64,000 nt of DNA from Elymus sibiricus (GCA_039707655.1 CM077676.1:240330866-240394865); one strand, 5' to 3'; counted from the first letter of the stretch, positions 43,825 to 55,565 are shown. Notes: generated from the sequence alone by a model not told the origin. Numbers and translations: made by a program.

Positions 43825-44435
43825 TGTTAGTGCTTGGGTTTCGGAAGAGGGGGGAGGCGCCTAGCGGGGATGGAAGATTTGATGATTTTGTGCTGGCGAG
43901 GATGGAGAAGCGAATATGTGCTGCGGGAAGTGGACAGGTGATGATGACAATGTAACAACAGCACACCACTTGACTTACGGGACACATCCCAGCAGCGTAG
44001 GGTCATATCGATGCGAGACAATTTGACTGATTACAGTACTACTAAAATATACTCCTATAAACTACAGTACCTACTATAGTGGAGTAGGACTGTGCTCTAC
44101 CGGAGTAGTATAGTAAATAGTACAAATTCAATGCCCGAGCGTGGAACTACTAGGAACCACCATCGGTGCTAACGCCAATATCCATCAAATGTTCGCTGGG
44201 AGACATGGCAATTGCACACGCCCGCGTCGCAGTTACATGTGTAAGGGTGGCAGTTTTGTCAAATACCATGGGCTTAAAAAAAAGGCCATCGTCGGATGGA
44301 ATCTGGCGATTATGTGGGCGTTCGCCAGGATTGGGATCGTGGCGAACGTTCGCCAGGTATCATTACTAACTAGTAAGTAGTACTGGTAGATGCTCATAAT
44401 TAATTAAACAAACGTACGGGCGACACACACACTAA
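43825..44435. other. Upstream region of the F-box gene
   Basis: No other gene. Includes a TACTACT/AGTAGTA-rich patch (44033-44130). Two open frames at 44141-44380 are unrecognised and overlap each other. Confidence 0.3.
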
Positions 44436-44864
44436 CTACTTCTCGCATGCTGGCCAGACCCAAACGCCATCGTTCTCTTTCTCATCCTTGTCGGCGGCAG
44501 CCCACCGTGCTTGTTGGATCTCTGCCCAGCTCTCCTCAGCATCGTGGTAGCTACCGCCACGATCCTGGCAGGTGGAGGCATCGGGCCATGCTGGCCAGAG
44601 ACCGTTGTTCTCCTTCCCGGCCTTCTCGGTGGCAGCCCGCCGTGCTTGGATCTCCGCCCGGCTCTCCTCAGCAGCGCGTGCGGTAGATTCTTTCTTGCGG
44701 CGATGGGACTCTCATTTCTTGAGTGCTTTCTGCCTTTTCCGCTCCTTCTGTGTGGCTTTGGCCTCCTCTTGCTCCACCGCCCATTCGACCATGGCAGCTT
44801 CAAAGTCCGCCCACATAGGTGTGCGGTCGCGGGCGGCGATGAACTCGCCGCGGTGGGATGCCAT
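44436..44864 (-). pseudogene. Ala/Glu/Lys-rich coiled-coil gene A of the second exonuclease cassette, broken
   Basis: 143 codons from ATG 44864 to TAG 44438-44436, interrupted by TGA 44714-44712 (codon 51) inside a Lys/Arg-rich stretch; CGA to TGA at a CpG would explain it. The sequence is MASHRGEFIAARDRTPMWAD, then FEAAMVEWAVEQEEAKATQK, and two copies of a helix with A-E-E-S-R/W-A-E-I-Q-x-A-R. A 60-bp tandem duplication (44821-44940) repeats the first ~20 codons upstream. No known domain. Confidence 0.4.
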
Positions 44865-47049
44865 CGCTTAATTACCAGTTCGTGTGCGGTCGCGGGCGGC
44901 GATGAACTCGGCGCGGCGGGATGCCATCGCTTCCTTACCAGTTAGTGTGCGGCGCAGTGGCATGAACGACGACACTTGGAGAGAGCTCTAGGACGGGGTG
45001 GCCGGACAACCGTATAGTGCAGTGGTTTTTAGAGCACTCGAGATCTGATTGCCTATGAGAACCGTGTGCGCTGACCTATTGTGCGTTGTCTTCTCAATGG
45101 CCGGAACCCCAGCCACGCGTGTTCACCTGGGCATATGCATTACCAAGTTAAGTGTTCATCATTAGTCTTCGCTCAATGGAAGCAGCTATCTAAGCATGTG
45201 GACACCGACGCTCTCACCGATTTCATTACCAAGATCCGTACGTCTGCCCTTAGCCTTTGTCCTGCAGCCCGTGAGAGCCAGCTCCCTCGAGTGTGATTTG
45301 TGCTGCTTTATCTTCGTTCGTTTTGTTGGGCCTGCGTGCCTTTTGCCTGCTTGGCTGTATTAAACCTTCCTTGTTGCCATACTGTTCATGTTGCTACTCT
45401 GTGATTTGGCTGGTTGGGCGGGCGATTTGCCTTTTCTCTAAAAAAATCTACCGCTTCCTGGATCCTCTTTGATCATCGGAACCAGTTTCTCGACTCACAG
45501 CCATCATAATTTGCATTTGAATGCACTTTCCAGTAATATTATTTTTGCCGGGGCATATAACATACACTATTTTTTAACCCGAATCCAACGTCGAATTCTT
45601 TTTTTTTTGAATTGTTTGGATTGCTTACCACATGTGTCACGTGGTTCTGACGTCGAACTTTATACTGGAGTACTATTTCCGTACTAGTTAAAATTACGGT
45701 AAAAAATATAGGTCGAAAAGTCAAAATACGAGAGGTGCTAGTAAACCGGGACGGAAGTAGGAGTAGTAGGGGCTACTAGAGTAGAGCGCGGCGCTGCAGG
45801 GGAGTCTCACCTCGCTCGTGGCGCGGCAGTAAAGCCGTCATATCACAAAACCCCACCACTCCCAGTAATAAGTGGCCTGGTAAAATGAACGGACAAGCAA
45901 CCATCATATCACTCCTGTCTTTATTGCATTTCATCTCTCTCCAGTCCGGTTCATCTCTCCACATTTACGGTGGATCCTAAAGCGGCACGCTCGGTACCTA
46001 TCTACTAGTAGTACTCAAGTTGCAATTCCAATTGCACGGCACAACTTCGTGTACAAAGCGATTTGGGAGTAGTAGTAGTACTTGCAAAAAAATAGTTCGT
46101 ATAGATTTTTTGAAAAGTCAAACTTTACAAACTTTGACCAAGTTTATATAGAAAACTACTTGTATCTATAATAGTTAATATACAGATTATGAAACTATGT
46201 GTTGTGATGAATCTAATGAAATATGTTTTGCGCTCTAGATGCAAATATTTTTCTCCAAAAACTAGGTCAAATTTAGTGAAGTTTGACTTTTGAAAAGTCT
46301 ATATGCACTACATTATGGAACGGAGGGTAGTAGGAGTCACTCGTAGGAGTACGTGCTAGTACATACGGTATGCCGCCAAAGGCCACTACTCCCTCCCCGG
46401 TGCATAAGGCGTAGATCGAATGGCTGATCTGCGGGATTCGCTTGAACAGTAGCTGCTGCATCGGTACTGTTCTGGAACAATCACAAGGGCACTTGTCCGT
46501 AAAATTTGCATGACTCCCGACCAGTGAGATATAACTACTACGATAGAGAAAAATCTACAGAGAGATGGAAGTACACAATCAAATGAGAATGAGTCCCACC
46601 ATTTATAGCTCATCAACAAACAATCAATGGAGTTTTCACTTCTCATTCTTGCATTTCTTTTGCATTGAATCATTTCACAAGGTTGTCTACTATTTTACTA
46701 ATTTTACCAAAACCGCATCGTAATATTCAAACGTGCATTCGCACGTGTGTATACATATATACTAGTTGTCCTAGTGCATAAGCCTAGATATAGAGAGAGA
46801 CGTGTACTAGAGAGAGACGTGTACTGCGATATATAGTGTTGAACTTCGTGCTATGTATGTACTCTACTTACAAAAAGTAACAAGCGTACGGATACAAAAG
46901 GTTTTCAAACTTGTTCCTTTTATACATAATTAATTAAGGACGCTAATAAGTCCCGAGCGTTCGGGATTTATCATTTTCATCCCAATACCATAGAAAACTA
47001 CGAGTACTCCTAACTACTAATGGGATCACCTTATGACAATAAATTATTC
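44865..47049. other. Intergenic region with MITE remnant, no gene
   Basis: 44821-44940 holds the duplicated gene start. 45070-45440 has unrecognised short frames ending in CTCTAAAAAAAT, perhaps a LINE or gene 3' end. About 45600-45645 repeats, inverted, the 14007-14038 phrase. The rest is AT-rich with GTAGTA/TACTAC patches. Confidence 0.35.
46090..46328. mobile_element. Stowaway-like MITE, left end eroded
   Basis: Internal arms AAAAGTCAAACTTTACAAAC (46109) and GTGAAGTTTGACTTTTGAAA (46276) are complementary, and the right end is TATGGAACGGAGGG. The left CTCCCTCCGT end is missing or degraded. Confidence 0.5.
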
Positions 47050-47790
47050 CTAATAAAAGCCACGGCGCTCGCAGGAGCGCTTGCGGCGCGCCACGAGTGC
47101 CCTGGTGCGCGGCTGTTTCCCAGCGCGGTGAGACAACGCCTCTTCCTTGGCCTTGCAAGTCGCGCGGTGAGACAACGCCTCTTCCTCGGCCTTGCAAGTC
47201 GCGAGCGCGATCTCACCGGTCTGGTGATCCGGCGCCAACAGGTACTCCTCCTCGCTGGAAGCGTGCACCCGATCGACGTACCGCTAAGCGTAGATGAGGC
47301 GCATCGACTCGACTGCACTCAGGGCTTTGGCACGGGCGTCCTTCGCCACCCACACGACCCTCGCACGAGCCTTCTGCCAAAGAGAGAATTGCCTGACTCT
47401 CTTGGAGGCGACATAGGCCTGCCAGGCAGCATCCCTCGCGGCGCGCTTCTCTTCCTCGGCCTTCTTCTCTGCCTCCCTTTTGGCGCGCTCCGCCGGAGGC
47501 AAAGCCTCCCACAAGGCGACCTCCATTTCTTGCCATAGCTCCTCCAAGCTGGGCAGCTCGGGGGCCGGCGCGACGTCCTCCTCGTAGTGGGGCGCCGACA
47601 CGTCCTCCGATTCGCGTGCTGGCGAGTCTGGGAACGCCGACGCGTCCACCTCAACGCGTCGCGGCGACGGCGAGGAGCGGAATGCTGACGTGTCCTCCTC
47701 GAATCATGGCGGTGAGGAATGGAATGCCGACACGTGACCCTCCGCGCGGGGCAGCGAGGGGCGCCTAGGGCTAGGAAGGGGCGATGCCAT
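47050..47790 (-). pseudogene. Ala/Glu-rich coiled-coil gene B of the second exonuclease cassette, broken
   Basis: 247 codons from ATG 47790 to TAG 47052-47050 with two internal stops: TGA 47706-47704 (codon 29, explained by CGA at a CpG) and TAG 47286-47284 (explained by CAG after MRLIYA). N-terminal Pro/Ser repeats (SAFRSSPSPRR, SAFPDSPARE) precede LPSLEELWQEMEVALWEALP, a charged helix (AERAKREAEKKAEEEKRAAR), AWQAYVASKRVRQFSLWQKA and, past the second stop, a 14-residue repeat ATCKAEEEALSHR twice and a basic tail. No known domain. It sits 1.8 kb from, and opposite to, the exonuclease. Confidence 0.45.
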
Positions 47791-48090
47791 GGTGGTCGAC
47801 GGGTCCGTAATTGAGATGGAGGGCGAGGAAATGAATGTGAGTGTTCTTCAGAATGCCGTGGGAGGCGCATTATTTATAGCGAGCAATCGTACACCAACGT
47901 AAGATAGGTTGCGTGATTAACGTAACAGCTAGGTGGGCATTTTTTTGTTGGAGGAAATTAAGGGGGAGGTGGGGGGCACCGAGCTGAATTCAGGGGGCGA
48001 GGTGGAGATATTGCTGGTCACAACGGTTTAGGGTTTAGGTGATCTGCGATTTATTAGGCAGGAGGAGATTGGACGAGCACGGGAGGGAGA
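47791..48090. other. 5' flank of gene B, no other gene
   Basis: CATTATTTATAGC at about 47867-47880 reads GCTATAAATAATG on the minus strand, a fair TATA box (TATAAATA) about 85 bp upstream of the gene B ATG. Confidence 0.4.
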
Positions 48091-48092
48091 GT

Positions 48093-48300
48093 CAACAATC
48101 GGCTATACTAGTACGATATAGCATTAATATATGGCCCACATGTTTCTCTCACAAAGTGTGTTGGAGCTCGTGCTACAGCCGGCTGTAAGTTTGTAGCCCG
48201 CTTCTCTTCTCTCTCCTCTTCTCTCTCATCCAACTCAGCAAAAATATATTAGTATTTAAAGTATTACAGCCCGCCTACATCACCTTATTGTACTACTTGC
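48093..48300. mobile_element. MITE-like repeat copy 1 (GCTATAGCCGGCT family)
   Basis: Contains CTCACAAAGTGTGTTGGAGC, CTCGTGCTACAGCCGGCTGT and GTAGCCCGCTTCTCTTCTCT, shared with 57660-57785, and ends TTATTGTACTACTTGCTCTC. Exact borders not set. Confidence 0.4.
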
Positions 48301-48348
48301 TCTCATGCATGTAGATTGTTTTCACACGGGGAGGACAGGTGGGACTAC

Positions 48349-48365
48349 GGGGGGGGGGGGGGGGG
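48349..48365 (+). repeat. 17-bp G tract
   Basis: Uninterrupted run of G inside otherwise ordinary sequence; the length may be unreliable. Confidence 0.6.
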
Positions 48366-48554
48366 AGGAGAGTCATGCAGCAGACTGTTTTCACACATGG
48401 AGAGGAAAAGATTTGGAGGCGAACGGGTTTCCTGGTAGGCCGAACGAGAAAAATGAATCGAGAGGGAGGTGGGCGCATGAGGCGGTTGAGTTAAACGAGG
48501 CACAGTTTAATTACTACTGTACATCACAGCTAATACTTTAAGATTTTCTGAATT

Positions 48555-48835
48555 CTCTTAGAGTAAGTACAATAATGAGCTTATAGCCTGCTTACATGGC
48601 ACTTTTGCCTATGTGGAGTAGAGAGAAATGGAAAAATGGTGGGACTGGGCTCTCATTCAAGAGCCTAGCTATATGCGTACTCCTTGGCAAATGCAAGAAA
48701 TACAAAGAACAAGATAGAGAGAAGGTAAAAAAACAGTACTCTTATAGCCAACCTTATAGCTAACCTTGTTGTATGAGTGACTATAAGTGATGACTATATA
48801 TGACATGGCAACATCATATAGCCTAACGCACCCGG
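48555..48835. mobile_element. MITE-like repeat copy 2 (same family, other half)
   Basis: Starts near AGAGTAAGTACAATAATGAG (mirror of the end of copy 1) with CTTATAGCCTGCTTACATGG and ends around CATGGCAACATCATATAGCC. Together with copy 1 it suggests a family with TIRs containing AGTACAATAA. Confidence 0.35.
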
Positions 48836-49597
48836 ATGGAGGAAGTAGTACTCTGGTCTGGTGTGTAAGGCTCACTAGGAATCACATCGTGACCAAGGTG
48901 GATGACTACTGGCTAGTAGCGATTACTCGTCTCGTTCCTTTCCTCCAATCAAGATCTTGTTTAGTTAATTAAATAGAGTTGGTTTCCCACGATATGCATG
49001 CAATTGTATTCTCACGGTGCGGTCAATGCAGCCCCCTCATGAAGACCAATGGAATTCCCATCCGCTGGCATGCTAGTCGTTTCCACCAATGGAAAAAAGG
49101 AGAAAGGACCGGTAGAGAGTAATTAGCATGAGTAATTCGCATTAGGAGATGAGCCTTAGAGAGAGGGTAAATCGGAAAAAATGCTCATTTATAGCCGTCC
49201 GAAGTCTCAAAGGGTGCGACCGCGCGAGAGAGGCGATGGTCGTGGGAGGCGCGACGCTTGACGGAATTAAGTCAAAGTTGCATGCACACGCCGGCATGGC
49301 GTGCGAACACGCAGATCCTATACTGTCAGCCCTATGAAGTGGGTCTAATAGACATGACATCTAGTGGGTCCCCCATAGTACTAGAGAACTCTTTGGGGGC
49401 ATGCAGCCGTTTATCCACCGGGGAAGCCACTACCCCACGCCGTTCACATGCCCTACTCAGCATTTTTACAATTGGAAAACTGCTAGCAGTTCGCTCCTAC
49501 TCGTCCCTGTCCTTTAACATTACAGCAGTTCACTCCCACTCGTCCCGTCCTTTCGCATTACAGCAGTTCCACTTCTCCTAGCCCTCCTCCAAACTCC
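48836..49597. other. Spacer and leader of the second exonuclease gene
   Basis: GGAAAAAATGCTCATTTATAG and a duplicated GCAGTTC-CTCCTACTCGTCC phrase (49487-49550) lie upstream of the ATG at 49598. No other gene. Confidence 0.35.
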
Positions 49598-50314
49598 ATG
49601 GCCTCCCAAATTTCCATGATCGGCGGTGAGTACAAGGTTAAAGCCATCACCGGCGATGAGTTTGACGTCATCTACACCCGTTCTTCCGCGACGGTGCAAG
49701 GATGCCTTGGTCGCTTCCAACGCATGTCCCAAAATTCAAATGATGAGTGGGTCGCTGGGCTAGATGTTGAGTACACCATAGTCTTGGAGAACGAGAAGTT
49801 TCTAAAGGAGGAAGAGAAGAAGAAGCCCGCCGTGATCCAGGTTTGCGTACATAACTTGTGCTTGGTGTACCACATATGCCATGCCAACGTAAGGTGTCAG
49901 AATTTTGAAGACTTCCTCAAGGACGAAAGAGTCAAATTCGTTACTGTAGACTTTAACAACGACAAGGAAGTCCTGGGTCGGATAGGCCTCGTTGTACACC
50001 AGCCCTTCGACCTCTAGAAGAAATGCCTGGTGTCCTCCTCTCAGCCTTCAATGCTGACCCTGGCAGAAGCCATGATTGATCCTTCATATGGTAAACTAAA
50101 GAAACCTCACTATAGGTTTCATTATTCATGGGAATGTAAGAAGATAGATGAAGCTCACATCGAGTACGCAGCACTGGATGCCTACCTTTGTTTAAATATC
50201 TACAAGGGTTGGATGAAGAGGCGGAGCCTAGTGTCCGGTTCAAGCAAGGAAGTATCGGCGAAGAGGAAGAGGGACAAGGATGAAGTCGAGGATGTGGAGA
50301 AGGAATCTGAGTAA
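49598..50314 (+). pseudogene. DEDDy 3'-5' exonuclease (WRN/RNase D type), second copy, one nonsense codon
   Basis: One frame of 239 codons from ATG 49598 to TAA 50312-50314, broken only by TAG at 50015-50017 (codon 140; CAG to TAG would explain it). Catalytic residues are complete: D56-V-E58 in VAGLDVEYT, D122 in VDFNNDKEVLG, Y190-x3-D194 in HIEYAALDAYLCLNIY. The stop falls between motifs II and III, so the present product would lack the Tyr/Asp motif. C-terminal RKRDKDEVEDVEKESE looks like a basic/acidic nuclear-type tail. It is clearly homologous to, but diverged from, the exonuclease in the CACTA element. An intron removing the stop is possible but no good pair is seen. Confidence 0.75.
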
Positions 50315-50985
50315 GGTGGCATTGCCGTTGCTCATGCTGGTTCTGATGCAGTGTCAACCGGATTAGTTGCTTAGTTTTATTTCTGTGTGCTTAGTTTTAT
50401 TTCAGGGGTGTGTTGTGTTGAGCCCCCAGCAGAACTATGTTATGTTCTTTCTTGTTACTTGAACTCTTTACTGTACGTACTAGTATTTCTTACAGTTCGA
50501 GTTGTAGATGGTACTACTACTCGTTTCTTCACCTTCCTACTGTACCTAATAAGTACTAGTAGTATTATTTCCATCCGTCTAACTAGTTGGTACTATTCGT
50601 CTGTACTACTCATTTCTTACACAATATCTATAGCAATTTGGGTCAGTCAATTTGTGAAAGAAGAAGTTCGCCGGAGGGAAGGAAGAAGACGGCAGAGATG
50701 CTACCCCAGTATCTATATTATGGTGGCAGGGTGCCCATGATCTATCTTATGAGTGTTGGGTGTGGGATGCAGTTCGCCGAAAAAAATGGATCGTGCCCGG
50801 GGTTAGATGGATGGCAAGGGGGGAGCACGGTGGTGGGAGGCGGTTGAGGGGAGGGCAGGGCGGCGGCAGCAGGCGGTTAGGCCTGTGGCGGCTCGATGTT
50901 TGAGAGAGAAGATGAAGAGTGCATCATTTTCAGAGGTTGAAGAAGCCCTTCTGGCCGTCCATGTTGCATCCAACGGCCCACAAGA
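50315..50985. other. 3' flank of the exonuclease gene, no gene
   Basis: ACTAGTAGT/TACTACT-rich patches (50470-50620) and short frames only. Confidence 0.35.
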
Positions 50986-50989
50986 GTCG

Positions 50990-51322
50990 ACTGACCCAAA
51001 TTGTTCCTTCAGATTGGATTATCCACATGGCGTTCAAGGTCTCGAGGGTAGATTCCACGTCCGCACCCGGTTTGTGGCCTCGGCGCGGACGCGACCGGCT
51101 TCCGCCGCGACAGCCACCATGCGGGCCTCCTCCTCGCGGGCGGAGACCACAATGACCCACTAGCTCCTCCTCCTCACCGGCGTGCTAGAGCACGCGCTCG
51201 TCCTCCTCCTCTTCGTACGCTGCGGGCATAGACGCGGCTCCAGCTGCTCGCGTCCTTGGCAGCGCGGCGGCATCGCCCGGAGGGACTGCAGACGATGTGA
51301 GCGGGCGAGCCTGCGACTTCAT
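50990..51322 (-). pseudogene. Ala/Glu-rich ORF C of the second exonuclease cassette, broken
   Basis: ATG 51322 opens MKSQARPLTSSAVPPGDAAA and an acidic YEEEEDERVL before TAG 51187-51185. After a frame change a helix VIVVSAREEEARMVAVAAEA with GRVRAEATNRV follows (to ~51045). This Ala/Glu helix with a short Pro-rich N-terminus is the same style as gene B and as the Ala-rich ORFs in the CACTA element. Very decayed. Confidence 0.35.
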
Positions 51323-51496
51323 GGCACCGGGATGGCGGGGACACGGCGGTGATGGGCGAGAAATGGTCGGCCGGAGCAGTACCACATTAATTAGCACAAC
51401 ATCGATACGGAATCCTCTGCAAGCGCGTGCACCGCGGCCGCACGGTCGATCGAACGGTGCGTCACGGTGTCGCGCTCGAAGGACATCCACCGAACC

Positions 51497-51851
51497 TTTG
51501 TGTGTGTGTGTGTGTGAAAACAATCCCCGAATATCATGCTACACTTTTTTGCTGGAAAAGTTCTTCATGCTACAATATTTTCATATATTTGAATTTAGCT
51601 TTAGCTCGTGCTTATTTGGATTTGGACGTTTTAGGTGCACCCTAATAGTATTTTTTTGAGAGAGATTCTGTGGGTGTGATGGAGAGAGAACGTGTGTATG
51701 TGTCTATATGTGTTGTGGCAAAAGGGCAATGTGGAGACGGTATGTGTGTGATATAGAGAGGTGTGAATGTGCAAATGATCATGTATAAGTGAGACATAGA
51801 GAGATGCCGAGATATGGTGTATGCGTGAGAGAACGGTCTTGTATTTGTGTT

Positions 51852-51891
<40 letters not shown>

Positions 51892-52012
51892 AGGCATCCG
51901 TAACACAACAACCATCTCTCTCGATTCGACCCTCCCTCGCACACTCGCATGTAACACATGCATCAACGCACACATTTTCACACCCTCACCCAGCCCCTGC
52001 CCGCCTCAAGGC

Positions 52013-52056
<44 letters not shown>

Positions 52057-52960
52057 CACACAATCTCTTCCCGAAAACCCTATTTAGCATGTACAACTCC
52101 GTCACATACACCCTATACCATGCACACACATTTATCTCTCGCTATGTCTTTCTGCCTCACAAACACACTCCCCATAGTCCTCTCTTCGTATCCCCACATG
52201 GTCTCTCTATATTGCTTAAACACTCACGCACACGATGTATCCATCTCGCACCATTAGCCTCTCTCGCCTACACACAATGCACACACATTCTCTCCCTAGG
52301 TTTGATTTCTCTCAATATTTCACACACACCCCCCTCGCATACTATCCATCCCCGTCCAAGGTTATATAGTGACCACTATCGCTTGTGCTTCTCTTCACCC
52401 CGGCATGCACACCACCTCGATCTTCAAGGAGGGCATCGGGAAGAACGAAGACGCCGACCAGACCGCACTAGAGAATGCGGGGCCAGTTGGAAGCACGCTA
52501 ACATAAAAGCGGCTGACTAACTCCTTTGCTCTCTCTCTCTCTCTCCCGCACAAAAATATCAATCCCAGAACCCACAAGGCCACAAGCACACACACAAGCT
52601 CCCACCTCTCGTCCATGTTTTTTTGAGCTCTCTCATCAAACCTTTTGTCTCTTCTCCTTCCAAATGTACAAAATCTCGATCACACGCACGCATCTCACTC
52701 TGTATATATACATGTCTCCATCTTTCTCACAGACCTAACTTCTTCCTCCCTATACAAATGTCCCTCTCTCGCACACTTCCTCTCTCTCTCTCTCTCATGA
52801 GGTTTCTCTCCTACTCTCTCACCCACATATATACAATCTTTCCCGCCCTCTGTCTCTCTCTTCCATGGGGTGTATATTTTGTGTGTTGCGCGCACACATC
52901 ACTCTCCCACCATTGCTCCATCGTCACACACTCTCTCTCTACGCTTCATTCACAAACGCA
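51497..52960. repeat. Microsatellite-rich block: GT/GA then CT/CA on the plus strand
   Basis: (GT)n at about 51499-51515 and 51851-51869, (GA)n 51870-51890, (CT)n 52012-52052, 52529-52546 and 52779-52796, with CACACA phrases between. Long frames on both strands are low-complexity (Ser/Leu/His/Thr or Arg/Glu) and not genes. At about 51895 the purine-rich strand switches from plus to minus. Confidence 0.8.
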
Positions 52961-53280
52961 TGAATTCACACATTGGGATGTGTTCAAATATTGTTTTGGA
53001 CTGGATCATGTAGAGTTATTGATGCTTTTGTTGCATCCAACTAATTAATAATTATGAAATGCATTTAGATTTTCATTTGAGTTGGATTATGTGAGTTTGA
53101 GTATATTGTGAAGTACCATAGACTTGGTATTCATCTTAGAATTCAACAATGATTCTAACTGTTGAATTGTATAAACCATTACATTCGAAGTCAATAGCTT
53201 AATATATTTATTTGACAACTACAACAAATATTAATGTCACGACAGTAAACTAAGAAAACAGATGTATACTAGTACTCCTA
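52961..53280. other. AT-rich spacer, nothing seen
   Basis: TTCAAATATTG and TGGATCATGTAGAG phrases resemble the end of the other microsatellite block at 60270-60500; otherwise featureless. Confidence 0.3.
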
Positions 53281-54931
53281 GTTGCTTAGCCCAATCATCC
53301 AACACGCCGGACGAGGAGTACAGTGTTACAAATTTTCAGGTCGGCGGCAAAATCTCCCGCTTCCATCGATATCTCCCGTGACTCAGATTCGAGCAATGCG
53401 AAATGACCATCATACCCTTTGTACAACTGGCCGAAGGACGATGTTGGGTCGGGGTTTGCTTTGGTAACTTCACGTTCACCCCGCCCAGCCACCCCCACCC
53501 CCGCACCCAGAGGACACCTCAATAATCCTCATTTTCTATTCCCACAGAAAAATACACTTCTCCACGGCACCGCAGCACCCCACGACAAGCCGACTGCGGT
53601 TAGCCGACCTTCCTGCCCATCCCCTTCAACATCAGCGCACTCGTCCACCGCGGCGCATCTGCCTCATCGACGACGTCGTACGCCACACTAGAGCTGGTCC
53701 ACCATCGCCGTCGTACACCGCGCAGGAGCCGCTTCCCCGGCGACGGCGTCCACGGTCTCGGATCTGCTTCCCAGTAGCCGACGGCAAGGGCAGCAGCAAC
53801 ACCATCGGCGACAATGAACTGACTCCTGTTGACGCCCATGATGCACAGACGAGGCCACGTCATTCGTGCTCCTCTGCAATTGGTAATGTGTACATTGATT
53901 CTCTTAGCTATACTTGTGCAGTTCCGATTTTGTTCATACCTACCCATCAAATTTCCGTGCTGCTATTGTTCCTATTTCCTGGCTGCTATTGTTCCAGTAA
54001 AAGTAATTGGTTATAGCTTGCATTATCCAATAGAATATCATCTTGTAATTGGGCGTCCCTCCTGTATTGTGGTGTGCTTGCGTAGGTTCTTCATCTCTAA
54101 CCAGTAGTGTGGCAGATGGTTAAAAGTTTTTGAGAATAGCAGGGAGGTGATCCCCCAGTTCTATTGACTCAGAATGAGACCACAACGTATTTGCAGCAAA
54201 GTTGAATAACCACAAAGTAGGATATTAAAAATTACTTGTGCCAACATTGCAGATGAGTGCTTTAATGTTGCCTACAAGATGTGTGAGTATTACTATATTT
54301 TTCTTGCCATGTTGGGATTTTACATTACTACTAATGCCAACATGCAGAGGGGAAATGAAGATCAAATACGGGATGTTGGGGACAACTTCAAGGAACGTCG
54401 CAAGATAAAGACAAGCTGCACCGAACCTGTAAAATGAGCTTTGGTAAGTAACAACCTTTCAATTACTTTGACATGGTATGTGTCTGGCAGCAGTATTGTA
54501 GACAGGACCAGGCCAGGCCCTGGACAAGCCCCAAGCGAAAAACAACGTCAAACTATGTTGTGTGCTTGGCTCGGGTTCTTGCCATGCAATCCAGCGGTGT
54601 GGCAAATTATTAAATAGTAATAGGCAGGACAAACAATTGCCTCTACACTTGATTAGGCTCTCTATCATTTGTAGGATCTCAATTTACTCACTGGACCCAC
54701 CATGCCGTAGGATAAAAAACTAGTCAGTCAAACGCGGCTACAGAGGCCCTGGAGATCATCTGGTTGTCGGTTGTTTTGCTGCAGCTACCCTTGGCTTAGT
54801 GCACCCCTCTGCTGGTTTTCCTATTTGGCTTAGCCTTGTGTTCTTTGATGTATATATTTTAGTTTCTGTAAAGTAGCTCTGCTCGATATGTAATAAGCAC
54901 ACTCTTAATCGTCCTAATGCTTTCCTTTTTA

Positions 54932-55234
54932 GGGCTCCTTTGATTCAAAGGAATTCTATAGGATTACTGGAGGATTGAAACCCTTAGGAATTTTTCCTAT
55001 GTTGGCCCTTTGATTCATAGGATTGGATTCCATAGGAATTTTTCCTATGGAATCTTTTGTACTACATTTTATAGGAAATCTAACATGCACTCCAACCTCT
55101 TTTACAATTCCTTTATTTTTCATGTGGCATCAAATACTCCTTGCTAATCCTATAGGATTCAAGTTGGCATGCCACTCCAATCCTATACTTTTCCTATTCC
55201 TACATTTTCAAAATCTTGCGAATCAAAGAGGCCC
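54932..55234. mobile_element. Tourist-like MITE (303 bp)
   Basis: Ends GGGCTCCTTTGATTC and GAATCAAAGAGGCCC are inverted copies; TTA is duplicated at 54929-54931 and 55235-55237, as for PIF/Harbinger MITEs. The interior repeats CCTATAGGA/TTTTTCCTAT in both directions. Confidence 0.85.
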
Positions 55235-55454
55235 TTAGCTTGATGTAGGAAGTAGGTGTTCTCACCCTACGAGTCTGTTTTTATATTTCTCCTTCTGAAC
55301 TCACTTCTACTAGTCCTGTTTATAGGGCTTCTACTGAATGGATCTATGGAGCTCTCACTATTGATCTAAAAAAGAAGTAACTTCTTCATGTCAGGATGCA
55401 GTTCGTGCGAGGAGGGAAGTATGGTCAACCTCGAGATCAGGTTTTGAGGCTAGT

Positions 55455-55565
55455 CCTATGTGCCAGTTCCCAAATGATGCTGGATTACACACAAGGTGCC
55501 AGTTCCCTAATGATGCCAGATTAGACACGAGGTGCCAATTCCTAAATGATGCTGGATTACACACT
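55455..55565 (+). repeat. 36-39-bp coding minisatellite in the last exon
   Basis: Three copies of GTGCCAGTTCCCAAATGATG-CTGGATTACACAC keep the reading frame (each adds about 12 residues). Confidence 0.75.

Noticed and set aside
51789..52520. 243-codon plus-strand frame and several overlapping ones
   Set aside because: Composed of (CT)n, (CA)n, (GA)n translation products (Ser/Leu/Thr/His or Arg/Glu); an artefact of microsatellites.
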